Below, piece by piece: positions 35,316 to 45,751 of a stretch of DNA of 64,000 nucleotides (position 1 is the first letter of the stretch; every line of letters starts with the position of its first letter). The position numbers were made by a program, and so were the translations under genes. Source of the DNA: Euwallacea fornicatus (taxonomy: Eukaryota; Arthropoda; Insecta; Coleoptera; Curculionidae); contig NC_089564.1 of NCBI RefSeq assembly GCF_040115645.1, positions 2,046,001-2,110,000 on the forward strand, written 5' to 3'. The notes beneath the pieces were generated by a model. The model ran no database searches, was not told the DNA's origin, and was given only the letters and a program-made list of their open reading frames with translations.

Positions 35316-36804
35316 TACAGGGTGTCCCAGAATGAGGGGATCAAGGCTTGCCCACGTATTCCTTGGTCAAAAATATATCGATTCATGGTGATATACACGA
35401 AATTGTTTTCTTCTGGAGATACAGCCCGTCAAAGTTTCACTTTTTTTAAATTTTGCGAATAAGTCGAAAACGGCTGTATGGTTTATAACGAAATTTGGTG
35501 CATAATCTTTCTGCTTCTCGGGGCACATTAGACGGGGGTTGTTATTCCAAAACCATCAGAGGTAGTGGTCAGTTCCTAGATGGTCATGTGTTAAGTACAC
35601 CAGAACCTTTTTATTCGCTCATGAAGACTTTTGGTTTTTTTATGTGAAATTTCCGGTCTCTTATGCATGTTTTTTATCTTTTATGGAATTTTGATTTGGA
35701 GCCTCAATTAGTTGGAAAAAATGTAATTCTTCATTTGGATTTCTGGAACTGCTGAGTAATCGACAAGAACGCGGTCACCAGCTCAGCTGGTTCTCGACAA
35801 TGTCAGTGTCACTTCACAAGGAATTAAAAGCATAAATTTCAAAAAAAAATTAATTTAATAAATGCTCAACATGACCACCCCGTTTTTGAGTGTAGAAATT
35901 CACAAGTCGAAGAAAATAAAAATTCTTCTCTTATCGTTCTACGCACTGATGTTTTTGGAATGTTAAGTTGAAGTTTTAGTCTCCTCATGCTGTTACGGGC
36001 ATTCTGCTCCAAATTCTCTAAAATTTGTTCTTCCCGTTCGATCAGTAGCGCCCTGTAGCGCCCACATAGATGACGTTGAGCAGCAAAGCTGCCAGTTTCC
36101 CGGAGGTTTCTCTCCAATCGCACAAACATTTTCCAATTTGGAGATCGTCGGTTTGGAAATCTTTCCGCATAAAGTCTCGCACTTTTACGATAATTTCCCT
36201 GACAAAATCCCAATGTGAGCGACATATCTGTTTCTTCTCCCAACGTACACATTCGTCAAAATTTACTTAAAATCTACGAAATTTAACCAAATTTGAAGGT
36301 TTTGCGTTCACTGACATTGTCGAGAATGAGCTGAGCTGGTGACCGCGTCCTTGCCAATTACCCAGCAGATTCAGAAATCGAAATAAAGAATTAGATTTTT
36401 TTCGTCTAGTTAAAACTCCAAATCAAAACTCAACAGAGATTTGAAAAAAGTTGCATAATAGATCGGAAATTTCACATAAAAAAACCATAAGTCTTCATGA
36501 GCGAATAAAAAAGTTCTGGCGTATTTAACATTCGACCTTCTAGGTATTGACCACTACCCTTGATGGTTTTGGAATAATAACCCCCGTTGAATAACTGCCC
36601 CGAGAAGCAGAAAGATTGTGCACCAAATTTCGTCATAATCCATACAGCCGTTTTCGACTTATTTGCAAAATAGAAAAAAAAGGTGAAACTTTGATGGGCT
36701 GTGTCTCCAAAATGGGACGAATTTGTATATATCACCATGAATCGATATATTTTTTACCAAGGAATATGTGGTTAAGCCCTGACCTCATTCTGGGACACCT
36801 TGTA
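35316..36804 (-). mobile_element. Long-TIR element carrying only a transposase DNA-binding ORF
   Basis: It is 1489 bp long, flanked by TA (35314-35315 and 36805-36806), with tips TACAGGGTGTCCCAGAATG and TACAAGGTGTCCCAGAATG. The inverted arms are about 490 bp each (35316-35811 and 36313-36804) and highly alike, ending inside at GACAATGTCAGTG. The whole space between the arms is occupied by one ORF (35866-36252, minus) that matches the N-terminal half of DD41D-type transposases. Non-autonomous. Confidence 0.9.
35866..36252 (-). CDS. HTH-only protein derived from a mariner-like transposase
   Basis: 128 residues from an ATG at 36252. Residues 10-58 (LTLGFCQGNYRKSARLYAER and FPNRRSPNWKMFVRLERNLR) form the first helix-turn-helix unit of this transposase group. 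Residues 72-112 (EEQILENLEQNARNSMRRLK and QLNIPKTSVRRTIREE) form the second, paired-box-like unit. These domains bind the TIR in full-length enzymes. The catalytic DDE domain is absent, and the frame ends in a short unrelated tail. No stop or frameshift interrupts it. It may simply be a truncated relic. Alternatively, it could bind the ends without cutting and so act as a repressor; that is inference. Confidence 0.75.
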   Translation of the reverse strand: MCTLGEETDMSLTLGFCQGNYRKSARLYAERFPNRRSPNWKMFVRLERNLRETGSFAAQRHLCGRYRALLIEREEQILENLEQNARNSMRRLKLQLNIPKTSVRRTIREEFLFSSTCEFLHSKTGWSC

Positions 36805-36806
36805 TA

Positions 36807-39800
36807 TAACATATTTTCAATCATGCTAATTGATACGAATTTCACAATAAAACCGTGCTAAAAAATCGCTTATGGCATGCTACGACATTTAAAGAAACCT
36901 GTGAGCCAATAGTCCGGTTAAACCATGAATTCAATCGCCCTATGGTAAACTACAAGGGCTGCGAATCTCCATAACGCAACATTTCTTCATCTTTTGGTGA
37001 AACTAGATTCTAATTAACTCTAATTAAACCTAATCGACTATAACAATTTTCTTGTTGTCATACTATCTACCTACCACTGAGGTTACATATTACGCAATTA
37101 GGGAATTCCAAACACGTTCTGTTAAGGGATAATATCGGGGTATTTGAATATTGATGAAATTCCTCTGCTAAATTTACTTAAATGGTCACAGGTCGTTGAT
37201 GTAAAATATGTGACTGAGACTTAATATAAAGGGGTATAATATATGTTTCAATTTCGCTACTTTTGCTCCGGGAAACATGGGGTTGGATAAGTATTTTACA
37301 TATGAAAATGCAGTGGTAAATGGAACTATGAACAAAATTAATTCCATGGAATTAGTACATAATTACTCATGTATGCTGAGCTCATGATGTGAGTATTGTG
37401 ATTTCGATGTTTAGTAGATACGTAACGTTTGACCTTTTCCGCAGTACATACAGGGTGTTCCTGAATGTGCGCAAAGAACTTCAGTACAAGATATATTCAT
37501 AATAAATTCCTATAAATTTATATCGGTAAGTGCCCCATTTTTAACTTATCATCTACAAAAGATTGGGGGTGAAAACTGCATTTTAAGAATTTTCATAAAC
37601 TTGACGAGAAAGACATCATCAAAACTTGGAAACTGCATCCGCTCATGTGAGAAAATTTTAAATCATTTTTGAAATTTATCTAATTAAAATTCACGTTTCC
37701 CTGTAAATTTATAGTTCTTTGTGCGCGTTGTATAAAACAGACGTAACAAGCAAAAAGAGCTCTGAATCAATAACGTGAGGACACTTGAAATACAAAAATG
37801 TAATATTTAAAGTAAAACAACTTTGCTTATTTCAACGATTCTAATTTAAAAAAAAGTAAGAAAGCTGGATTTCGCATGCAAAAAAAAATGAAAAATGCGC
37901 TGTTAAATGTTCTCACACGAGTAGACCCAATTTCCTAAATTTTATTAGCTCTTCCTCAAATTTGAAAAAATAATTGTCGTGCAGTTTTCAAACCCCAATA
38001 CAAAAATAACAATTACTGCCCTTGTTTTTTTCCCAACAATCACCCAAGATTCGTCGCTACATTAGGGAACACACAAAATCATTTTAGAGCAGCTGCTGGA
38101 GCAGAAGTTTCAAAACTGGGATATTCAGATGAAAATTATTACAGACATTTCCTTAATAACGAGGTTTGAATGCACTTTAATTTACGTAATTGGAAGCCTC
38201 AAACATTTTTCTACTTGAAATACTTACGCGCTGGGTGTCTGTGGAATTTGCAAAAAAAAAAAATGAAAAGAGAATATTATTAAATACTCGAAAAATTCCT
38301 AGAGCCTATGTGAAAGGGTACTGCACGTAAACCTTTCCCCCATCATAACGCTGAAAGATGGTAAGATCAAATGCAGCAAAACATCAAAAACCTCTCTAGA
38401 TCGTCGCAAAATTTCGGCAAGGAGAATTTTTTATCAGAAATTCCATGTTAAAAGGAACGGAACATTTAGAAGCATCATAGAAATTCCCAGGAAATGGGCG
38501 ATGATATCAAAGTCTCAATTCTTATTAATATTTAGTAATTTTGGACATTTTTAACACACAATTAAAATAATTTATTTTGTTTTTTGCCCAGAATTGAAAA
38601 AATTTCGATCCTCTCATCCACAGAAGGGCAGAAATTTGTTTTCTGCGCGAAAACCGAATTTCACTTTTTCGAGCTCACTCGGGCTACAACCTAAACACAA
38701 TGGGGCGATAGTTTAGTCGTATCGGGGCACATCCTCCTATTCATGCAGTCCATCAATCTTTTTAATCGGCCAATTTCGAATTGGTGAATATGCCCACACA
38801 CGAACATATTTTTGCCGATTAAAGAACTTTCTAAACTGAAAAAGTCTGCAGCGGTGACGGTGGCGGAGTGAAAAAGTAGCGTGTGAAGTAGAGCTTCAAT
38901 GTTTGGAAATGCATCTCAAATTTCATAATTTTAAGATTTTTTTTGCCTTTCGGTATCCCGGATAGAAATCACGGAATTTCGTTTTCCGACCAGAACTTTC
39001 AAATTTTTAGCCCTTTGGATTGCTGGGTGAAATTATAAAATTTGTGACTCTGAAACTTCAGGATTTGTCAGCGTTTTGACTTGCGTAATTTCAAACTACT
39101 CAACAAATTCATAAAATTCCCAATTTCGCTTCAGATTTCAGAATTTTTCCCTCATTTACCCCGATATTGAACCAACGAATCCCGGCCGAAATTTTCAAAT
39201 TTTCAATTTTTTTTCGGATTGGATCGATTCGAATTTGGAGTTGAAGCGCAAATTTGGAAAAATTACCAATTCTTGGGGACTGGCTCATTTTTGTGAGTGC
39301 TCTTGTTCAGCTGGAATGCCTAAAATTCATTTTCCGTTGGAACTGGTGAAACTCCCACATTTTAAACATTTAAATTTGGGAGTTTTAGCATTGCGTACCC
39401 GCGATTAAAGCCGCGAGTTTTTATCCTGATTTATTTGTTCTCACTGTGTTAACTACGAAACAAAACCGCAGATTTTCTAATTTGGTCGCAACCCTGAGAA
39501 TATTTTACATTTCCTCTTTTGCAAACTAAACCGACCGAATTTGTATCTACGAAATTCTCACTCAACGCTAGAAATTAAGTATATCTTAAATCTCAACGCT
39601 CATCTCCTCAATTTTCACAAATAATCACTGTTGTGGGGCATCCGGGAATAAATTGAAAGTCAAATGGTTTGACCCACTTTTAATTTAACTCCAAAGTTAA
39701 AAAAGGCTAAGCCTGCTTCATTATCTGGAAGCTTTCGTCTTCTTTCTCTCGCAAAGTGAAAAAAAGCTCGGCCTAATGGAAAAAACGCTCGGTATCCCTA

Positions 39801-40824
39801 AACGGTGCATGAAATGGACGACTCCTAACCCTCTCGCTACCTTGCGGACATAGAGCAATAAAATAGGTGCACGAACGAGATTAATTCCGTGTTAGTTACA
39901 AAGATGATACGATCGCAGCCTCGGACTTGATTAAGAGCTAGGCTGAGATTGCAAAAACCAGATACTTTCACTAATCCATACTTGTCCAGAAATTCCATGC
40001 TCGTCCATTTACAACCCCCGAACCCTCCTGGAGACCGTAGGTTAGTTCAGGTTAGTTCACGGGTAAGCATCTAGAAACGGGTGATTCCCGGCGTAAAAAT
40101 TATAAAGAAAAGAATGACCGAGCATTTAATCAGCTTCTGATAGATATCGCGGCGAAATTCGTTGAAGAAAGTTCGTACGAGGGGCACAAGAGGCAGAATG
40201 TTAAAATATCAGTTCAGCTACCTACCAACCATTTGTCTTAAAACCAAACCACCAAAATGTCTGGAAACATGCACTTGTTATTTGGACCATTTGCAAATAA
40301 ACACATGTAATATATGAAAAAACCATGAGTTACGGTGGCCAAGTAACTTAGACGGGCGTTAACGCTGTAAGGGCTAAATAATAAATAACCCTTTTAACGA
40401 TTGTGTCTTTAAAATTTAATTAATTCAATGTGCCCTTCACTAAACAAACACCATGTTCCGTGCTTTTAATTATATTTAAGCAGTCTAATAAAGATAATAT
40501 TGAGAGATAAAACTGTGTGTATGTTCGTCATATGAGAGATATTAAATTTTGTATGTTTTTTCAACCGGATTTTAAATTAATTAAAAAATAACCAAACAAA
40601 TTCTCGTTTTAGGATTTCGAAGAAAGTAAAGCTATCATCTCTCGTGCTTCATACATGTCGAATTCTATGGTCGTTCCTCGATTAATTTTCAGGTGAAATG
40701 CAACGCGAATGGCTGAATCAGAATACATTGCTACTCCAAATTGTATTCCTGCGATTGGTATATGCGATTGTGCCTTTTATAAGCAAATTTTCCAATAATA
40801 ATGCATGGAAGTACCACAAACCTA
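36807..40824. other. No gene recognised; one TE tip at 37447
   Basis: A TE-like tip TACAGGGTGTTCCTGAATG starts at 37447. A weak inverted match (GCGCACAAAGAACT) lies near 37715-37735, which might mark a 290-bp MITE. The remainder, 37800-40820, is AT-rich with no long frame on either strand and no repeats that I can pair. Confidence 0.4.
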
Positions 40825-40967
40825 CAGGGTGGGTGTCTGAAAACGAAACACCTACAGTTTTGAACAGTTAAGGATTTTTGAAAAAATGCTCAGGCGCGTA
40901 AAACTTATTTTTGAGGGGAAAAATTTTTTGGCTAATTCGGACTCCCCAATGTTCAGGTTAGTTCAGT

Positions 40968-41600
40968 GTTCGAACTGGAATACGGAAGATACGCGCGGCC
41001 ATACTGGAGAGAGCGAACCGTCTGCTCGCGCTCCGGGTGGCCAGTGCCTACAGGACGGCTCCGACCGATGCAGTGCTGGCATTGGCCAAAATACCTCCGG
41101 TGAAAATCAGAGTGATGGAGAAAAGTATGACGTGGGAAGGAAAAAGTGGAGCGAAGGAATGGGTAATGACCGAGTGGGAGCGGGACTGGGAGAAGTACGA
41201 GGGTTGGATAAAGACCTTCGTACCCCGGATTCGCGACTGGTACGAGTGCGAGCGGACCAAGAGCGGGTACATGTTGGCTCAGGTTTTCACCGGACACGGC
41301 GTGTTCGGGAAATACCTGAAGCGGATACGAGTGGAGAAAAGTGTCGAATGTTGGTTTTGCAGCGAAAGGGAGGACACACCGGAGCACACACTGTGGATGT
41401 GTCCGGAGTGGGAGAGCTATCGCGCTGAGGCAAGGGCGGGGGGACTCGACCTGAACCGAAGTACTATAGGGAACGAGCTGGTTGAAAGTAAGAGCAAGTG
41501 GGTAGCGTTTGAGGGCCTGATAGAGAAGATCTTGAGGGCCGAGATTGTAAAAGAGAACGAGAGGAAGAAGAGTGGGGTGCGGAGCCTTGTCCGTACCTAG
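40968..41600 (+). CDS. R1-clade LINE ORF2 C-terminus (partial)
   Basis: The frame is open from the insertion point to TAG at 41598-41600 (about 210 codons). GTG at 41037 is only an internal codon. It contains LLALRVASAYRTAPTDAVLA (residues about 16-35), a block shared by R1-clade ORF2 proteins after the reverse transcriptase, and then a C-terminal zinc-knuckle, CWFCSEREDTPEHTLWMC, with C-x2-C-x8-H-x4-C spacing. The zinc knuckle is thought to bind nucleic acid during retrotransposition. The reverse transcriptase and endonuclease are missing through 5' truncation. The uninterrupted frame suggests a recent insertion. Confidence 0.88.
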   Translation, partial: VRTGIRKIRAAILERANRLLALRVASAYRTAPTDAVLALAKIPPVKIRVMEKSMTWEGKSGAKEWVMTEWERDWEKYEGWIKTFVPRIRDWYECERTKSGYMLAQVFTGHGVFGKYLKRIRVEKSVECWFCSEREDTPEHTLWMCPEWESYRAEARAGGLDLNRSTIGNELVESKSKWVAFEGLIEKILRAEIVKENERKKSGVRSLVRT

Positions 41601-41765
41601 TCCGAGCAAGCCCTGAAGAAATGCTGAGAGGCAGTTCCGGGGCAGAAGAGGGGAGGTGGGTTTAGTGGGTAGGCGGGCGACGTAATGGTCGGTCGAATCC
41701 CACACTACCCGGCTGAGGAGCAAGCCGGGTGTCTTAAGAAGATTCCCCCTCCTCGGGAAAAAAAA
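40968..41765 (+). mobile_element. 5'-truncated R1-clade LINE with 13-bp target duplication
   Basis: AGGTTAGTTCAGT occurs at 40955-40967 and 41766-41778 on either side. The 3' UTR has GTGGGTAGGCGGGCG, CACACTACCCGGC and GCCGGGTGTCTTA, ending in an A run (41759-41766). It has not inserted in rDNA but in a DNA transposon. Confidence 0.92.
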
Positions 41766-41789
41766 AGGTTAGTTCAGTATCAATACAGA

Positions 41790-42258
41790 TCCATTGCAAA
41801 CCGTAACCAATATATGGAAAAGCATTTCATATGCTGACCGTCTTGCTGGCATATGCCAGCAAGACGGTGCGGTACCTCATCATGCACTGACCGTTCCTCA
41901 GTGTTTACATCGAACGTTTTTTGGGCAATTAACTGGAAGGAGGCGTCCCACGTCATGGCCTCCACGTTTTCCAGACTTAAGCCTATTGGATTTCTCTTTA
42001 TGGGGTCCGCATAAAAGTAGAATCGATGTCACCAAATCAACATCATTGGACGACTTGTCCCAGCGGATTGTTAACGAGTGTAATCAAATCACTCCACGGA
42101 CGCTTCAGAACGTCCTACGACGGTTCGAACAAAACCATTTCTATTGTATAAAGGTCGAAGGAGGGGCATTTCCCACATTTACTCGATTCACTCGTAATAA
42201 GTTTAACGTTTCTCTACAGAACTTAAGACGCAATGTCTGCTTTTGTGTTAGAATCTAA
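41790..42258 (+). pseudogene. DD41D-type transposase, C-terminal half
   Basis: GICQQDGAVPHHALTVPQCL carries the second catalytic Asp and WPPRFPDLSLLDFSLWG the third, with 41 residues between. The tail continues through TSLDDLSQRIVNECNQITPR and LQNVLRRFEQNHFYCIKVEG to a stop at 42256-42258. No stop breaks this half. The N-terminal DNA-binding half and the first catalytic Asp are missing: immediately upstream is a perfect palindrome, which marks an inverted-duplication breakpoint, and beyond it the LINE. Confidence 0.82.
41837..41868. repeat. Perfect 32-bp palindrome
   Basis: ACCGTCTTGCTGGCAT is followed directly by its exact reverse complement. The right half is the normal coding sequence for CQQDG, so the left half is a templated inverted copy of it. 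Confidence 0.9.
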
Positions 42259-42671
42259 TTGAAGTTAAGTAAAATTGTCGTATATTGTTAAGTACATTTT
42301 TATTCGCGCATGCGTAGGTAGCACTGTTTTCAACTGTGCTCTTTAACTTTGACCTGAATATTTGTTGTCACCGCAGTAAAGTGAAACAGGTAAAATGACT
42401 GAACGTGAATATCTGAAGCCGCCATCTTGGTTATGTTGATAGCGGAGACCGCAAATTCGGGCGTTATAAAGTGGATTAAGTTACCTTCAACGTGAGGTGT
42501 CACTCTACATCCCTTTCCATTTAAGATTTAAGAGATTGCAGATAGAAGTATCTGAATTAACCTAAAATGTTCTACCCTCAAAAATAAACTTCACGCGTTA
42601 GAGCGTTTTTTCATAAATTCTTTTGGCCGCTCACGACTGGGCGTGTTTCGCTTTCAAACGGCCACCCCGTA

Positions 42672-43540
42672 TATAGTTTTTGACACTGCACACGGTAGAA
42701 ATCTGAAGATTTAAAAATATGAAAAGTGAGTAAATTGATATTTTCGGCTGCGCCCGTCTATATTCCTCAAAACCATGACTCAATAAGAGATAGGACAATA
42801 AATCCGATTGGTTATCCATATTTGGCATTTATTGGTTGGAATATAGTTTTCCTTGCCAATAAAACTGATAATAAATTATTGCAGAAATTAACTTACTGCA
42901 CCAGTTCACGTGAAAAGCCAGAGGGTAATAACGAAGGCAATACGTTACAGTAGTAAATAGGCGAGGTGTCTAGCTCAGAACCCTGTACGATAATTAATTC
43001 CGTATTCGGGAATTCTCGAGAATTAGCGATAGCGTAAATTTCAAGGAACAGACTAGTTTTCCTCTGGTGGCCATTGTATTCGGGAGATAAAAGGTCTCTC
43101 ATGCAAAGAATAATTATCGTTCTTCAAGATTAAGCTCAATAACTACGAGGACTCGGTGGAATATCAAATATTGACTACCGACACGCAGAGAACTTCGAGA
43201 AATCGTGCCTTGTGACTGATACATTTTTAGTGGGTGCTTGTTGGGCATTCCTCTATCCATAACCACCACGAAGCCGAAGAATCGTTATAGTACGCAGTAC
43301 TCATAGCAGTAAGCCTGTCTTAAAGAGTTTCGGCTTGATAATGAATTTATCACGAGTCGCAAATCTTGAAAAATTCTTACGATTTTCGGAGGTATTGGAA
43401 AAAAAAGTGTTTTACTTTTGACTGATTGACATTTCATCCCTGCAATCCGACGTTTCGATTTTCGACGACCATCATCAACTTCGTCTTTTCTTATGGGCAC
43501 CATCTTTATTAAATCGATCAAGCGTTAACGTTAAATATTC
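42672..43540. other. No gene recognised
   Basis: Short frames on both strands (42631-42953, 42893-43102, 43285-43521) without motifs. Confidence 0.4.
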
Positions 43541-43542
43541 TA

Positions 43543-44828
43543 TTAGGTGTATACCTACGACTCCGCGTTTTTTTACGCATTTTCAACTGCTTGAAACTGT
43601 ATAAATTTATTAACAATGTTTATTATAAATAATTTCCATCGTTAATGACAACATTTTCCCAGAGATTAGGCAGTTTATGGATTCCATGGTAAAAAAAATT
43701 CGTCGGTTTCGAAGCGATCCATTCATCAAGCCATTCTTGGACTTCTTGGCGATTCTGGAAGCGCTGCTCTGCCAAACCGTGAGCCATTGAACGGAAAAGG
43801 TGATAATCCGACGGGGCGACATCTGGCGAGTATGGCGGGTGCGGTAAGACTTCCCATTTGAAATCCTTCAAGGTGTCCTTGACTGGTTGAGCGACATGAG
43901 GCTTTGCGTTGTCATGAAGCAGTATGACTTTGTCGTGTCGATCCGCCCATTCTGGCCTCTTTACTGCGAGTTGATTACGCAACTGCACTAGTTGTTGGAC
44001 GTAACGATTGACAGTGACTGTTTCGCCAGGTTGGAGAAGCTCGTAATACAGTATGTTGCGATGGTCCCACCAAATGCAGAGCAATACCTTCTTCCCGTGG
44101 ATATTTGGCTTTGCGGTCGAGGTTGTCGGCTCACCCGGGCTCACCCATGATTTTTTCCTCTTTGGATTGTCGAAGTGAAGCCATTTTTCATCTCCGGTCA
44201 CGATACGATGTAGAAAAGACTTTCTTTGAAAACGTTCAAGCAAGATCTCACACGTCGTTTTTCGTTGCTCCTTGTTCCTTTCCGTCAATTCATAAGGCAT
44301 CCATTTTCCTTCCTTTTGAATTTTTCCCATAGCGTGAAGACGAACCGAAAGCGTTTTCTGCGTGACGTTAAGGGAAGATGCGAGCTGTTCTTGCGTTTGC
44401 GCGGCGTCTTCGTCCAACGAAGTCTGCAGTTCTTCGTCTTCAAATTTTTTCGATGGCTTACCATGCTCCTTGTCGTTGAGGTCGAAATCACCTGATTTGA
44501 AGCGCTGAGACCATTGTTGGCAAGTTCTTACAGATGCAGCATCATTGCCATAAGCCTCAACGAGCATTTGGTGAGCGGCAGTGGCGTTTTTCTTAAGATG
44601 GGAAAGGAAGAGCAAAGCTTCCCGCAAATGATGTTTATTCGGCACAAAATTGGACGTATTTAAACCTTAATTGAAAAGTTTTAAAAGGTCATATGGCAAT
44701 TATCATATATAAATAGAAAGCTGGTAATACGGAGCAAAAAATGAAATAAAATTCCTTAAATAAAAAAATATTTTTTCAAAGAAAATAGAACTAGAAATAA
44801 AAACGCGCAGTCATAGGTATACACGTAA
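43543..44828 (-). mobile_element. Full-length mariner element, apparently intact
   Basis: It is 1286 bp long, flanked by TA at 43541-43542 and 44829-44830. The 28-bp TIRs (43543-43570 and 44801-44828) start TTAGGTGTATACCTACGAC and TTACGTGTATACCTATGAC and differ at about three positions. One uninterrupted transposase gene fills the inside. Size, TIR length and gene layout are those of classical mariners such as Mos1. Confidence 0.94.
43623..44645 (-). CDS. Mariner transposase, DD34D, full length
   Basis: 340 residues from ATG at 44645 to a stop at 43623, close to the roughly 345 of known mariners. Residues 1-110 form the bipartite helix-turn-helix region (LREALLFLSHLKKNATAAHQ; TQEQLASSLNVTQKTLSVRL). 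The linker has WMPYEL (115-120), the mariner WVPHEL motif in variant form. The catalytic aspartates are D152 (VTGDEKW), D245 (LLHDNAKPH) and D280 (YSPDVAPSDYHLF), with 34 residues between the last two. The enzyme excises the element at its TIRs and reinserts it at TA dinucleotides in the nucleus. No stop, frameshift or lost catalytic residue is visible, so activity is possible. Whether it is active cannot be judged from sequence alone. Confidence 0.95.
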   Translation of the reverse strand: MPNKHHLREALLFLSHLKKNATAAHQMLVEAYGNDAASVRTCQQWSQRFKSGDFDLNDKEHGKPSKKFEDEELQTSLDEDAAQTQEQLASSLNVTQKTLSVRLHAMGKIQKEGKWMPYELTERNKEQRKTTCEILLERFQRKSFLHRIVTGDEKWLHFDNPKRKKSWVSPGEPTTSTAKPNIHGKKVLLCIWWDHRNILYYELLQPGETVTVNRYVQQLVQLRNQLAVKRPEWADRHDKVILLHDNAKPHVAQPVKDTLKDFKWEVLPHPPYSPDVAPSDYHLFRSMAHGLAEQRFQNRQEVQEWLDEWIASKPTNFFYHGIHKLPNLWENVVINDGNYL

Positions 44829-45115
44829 TAGTTTGATACAAATACAAAAATAATTCCTGTTTTGTATTAAACGTCTTTCGTTCGAAGTCACCTACAGTTT
44901 CCGACCAAAATTAGTACAAATGAATTAGCTTCATACTAATAATAGAAAAATGCCTTTTTTAAGTAACGAAGAACGAGATATGCCAGAAATTTATCACGCT
45001 TCGCATTGAAATGTAGAAGTTCCTTCGTAAACGCATCTACGGCGGTATCCAGAAATATGATAATAAACAGCTCAAAATAATTTTCAATTCCTCTGTAGAC
45101 ATCCGGCGGAATTAA

Positions 45116-45439
45116 ATGCATTTTCTGAGCCTACGAGGAGTGTTTTTTAGGCCAAATAAGAATGAGGTGGATATTTTAGAGACGATGAGTAAAATGGATA
45201 AGATGAAATGGATGGTAAAGATGAGAGTGACTGATTGTTTGCCTGAAATATTTCCTGGTAAAGTCGTTTCAAACAATGGAGACATACGTTGGTCGAGACG
45301 TTCACCAGACTATTATTTATGGGGAACTATGAAAGACCTCATTTATAAACCGGTACCCACCAATATTAATGAGTTGCGAAGGAAAATCATCACAACTTTA
45401 ATTACCAAAATAAAGGGAGACGTTTTAAGTGCAATTTAA
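45116..45439 (+). pseudogene. Mariner-like transposase C-terminal remnant
   Basis: 107 codons. The recognisable part is FPGKVVSNNGDIRWSRRSPD followed by YYLWGTMKDLIYKPVPTNIN and ELRRKIITTL. In related enzymes about five residues including the third catalytic Asp stand between SPD and the YFLWG-like block. Here they are deleted, which would inactivate the protein even if the rest were complete. The first 60 residues show no family match. Confidence 0.7.
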
Positions 45440-45751
45440 GAGAGCTGTGCTTGAAAGATTATATAGCCTTTGAGCACCTCTTATAATTTCCCTTATTTAT
45501 TTGCTCCTTTTGTTCTTATTTCCCATGTACTGTGTGTAAAAACGCCATTTCTAACACTTTCACGAAACTGCAAGACTGCACCTCGACATACGCTACGTCA
45601 TAACGACAAGAAAAGGAGCTAATTTTCCGGATTTGAACATTGAAGATTGCGCCGATGTGATAAAACAATGGTGGTGATGGTGAACAAAACTGAAACTTCG
45701 AATTTTAAATATTACATCGTCACGTTATAATATATTATAAGTAAAATGTTA

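Larger units (their letters stand above)
40825..42669 (+). mobile_element. DD41D-type element split by an R1-clade LINE
   Basis: The left end (40825 onwards, CAGGGTGGGTGTCTGAAAAC) and right end (up to 42669) are inverted copies for about 130 bp, including TTATTTTTGAGGG blocks and GAAAAAA-GCTC stretches. TA at 40823-40824 and 42670-42671. The transposase C-terminal half is at 41790-42258. The LINE at 40968-41765 sits inside the left TIR. Confidence 0.75.

Noticed and set aside
40886..41428. Plus-strand ORF of 180 codons overlapping the LINE
   Set aside because: It starts in the host transposon, crosses the insertion junction and reads an out-of-frame part of the LINE.
40953..41723. Minus-strand ORF of 256 codons
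   Set aside because: Antisense shadow of the GC-rich R1-clade coding region. The plus-strand frame has the zinc-knuckle and family blocks.
41656..41730. tRNA-like look of GGTCGGTCGAATCCCAC
   Set aside because: This resembles a tRNA T-loop box but belongs to the standard 3' UTR of R1-clade LINEs, and no cloverleaf can be drawn.
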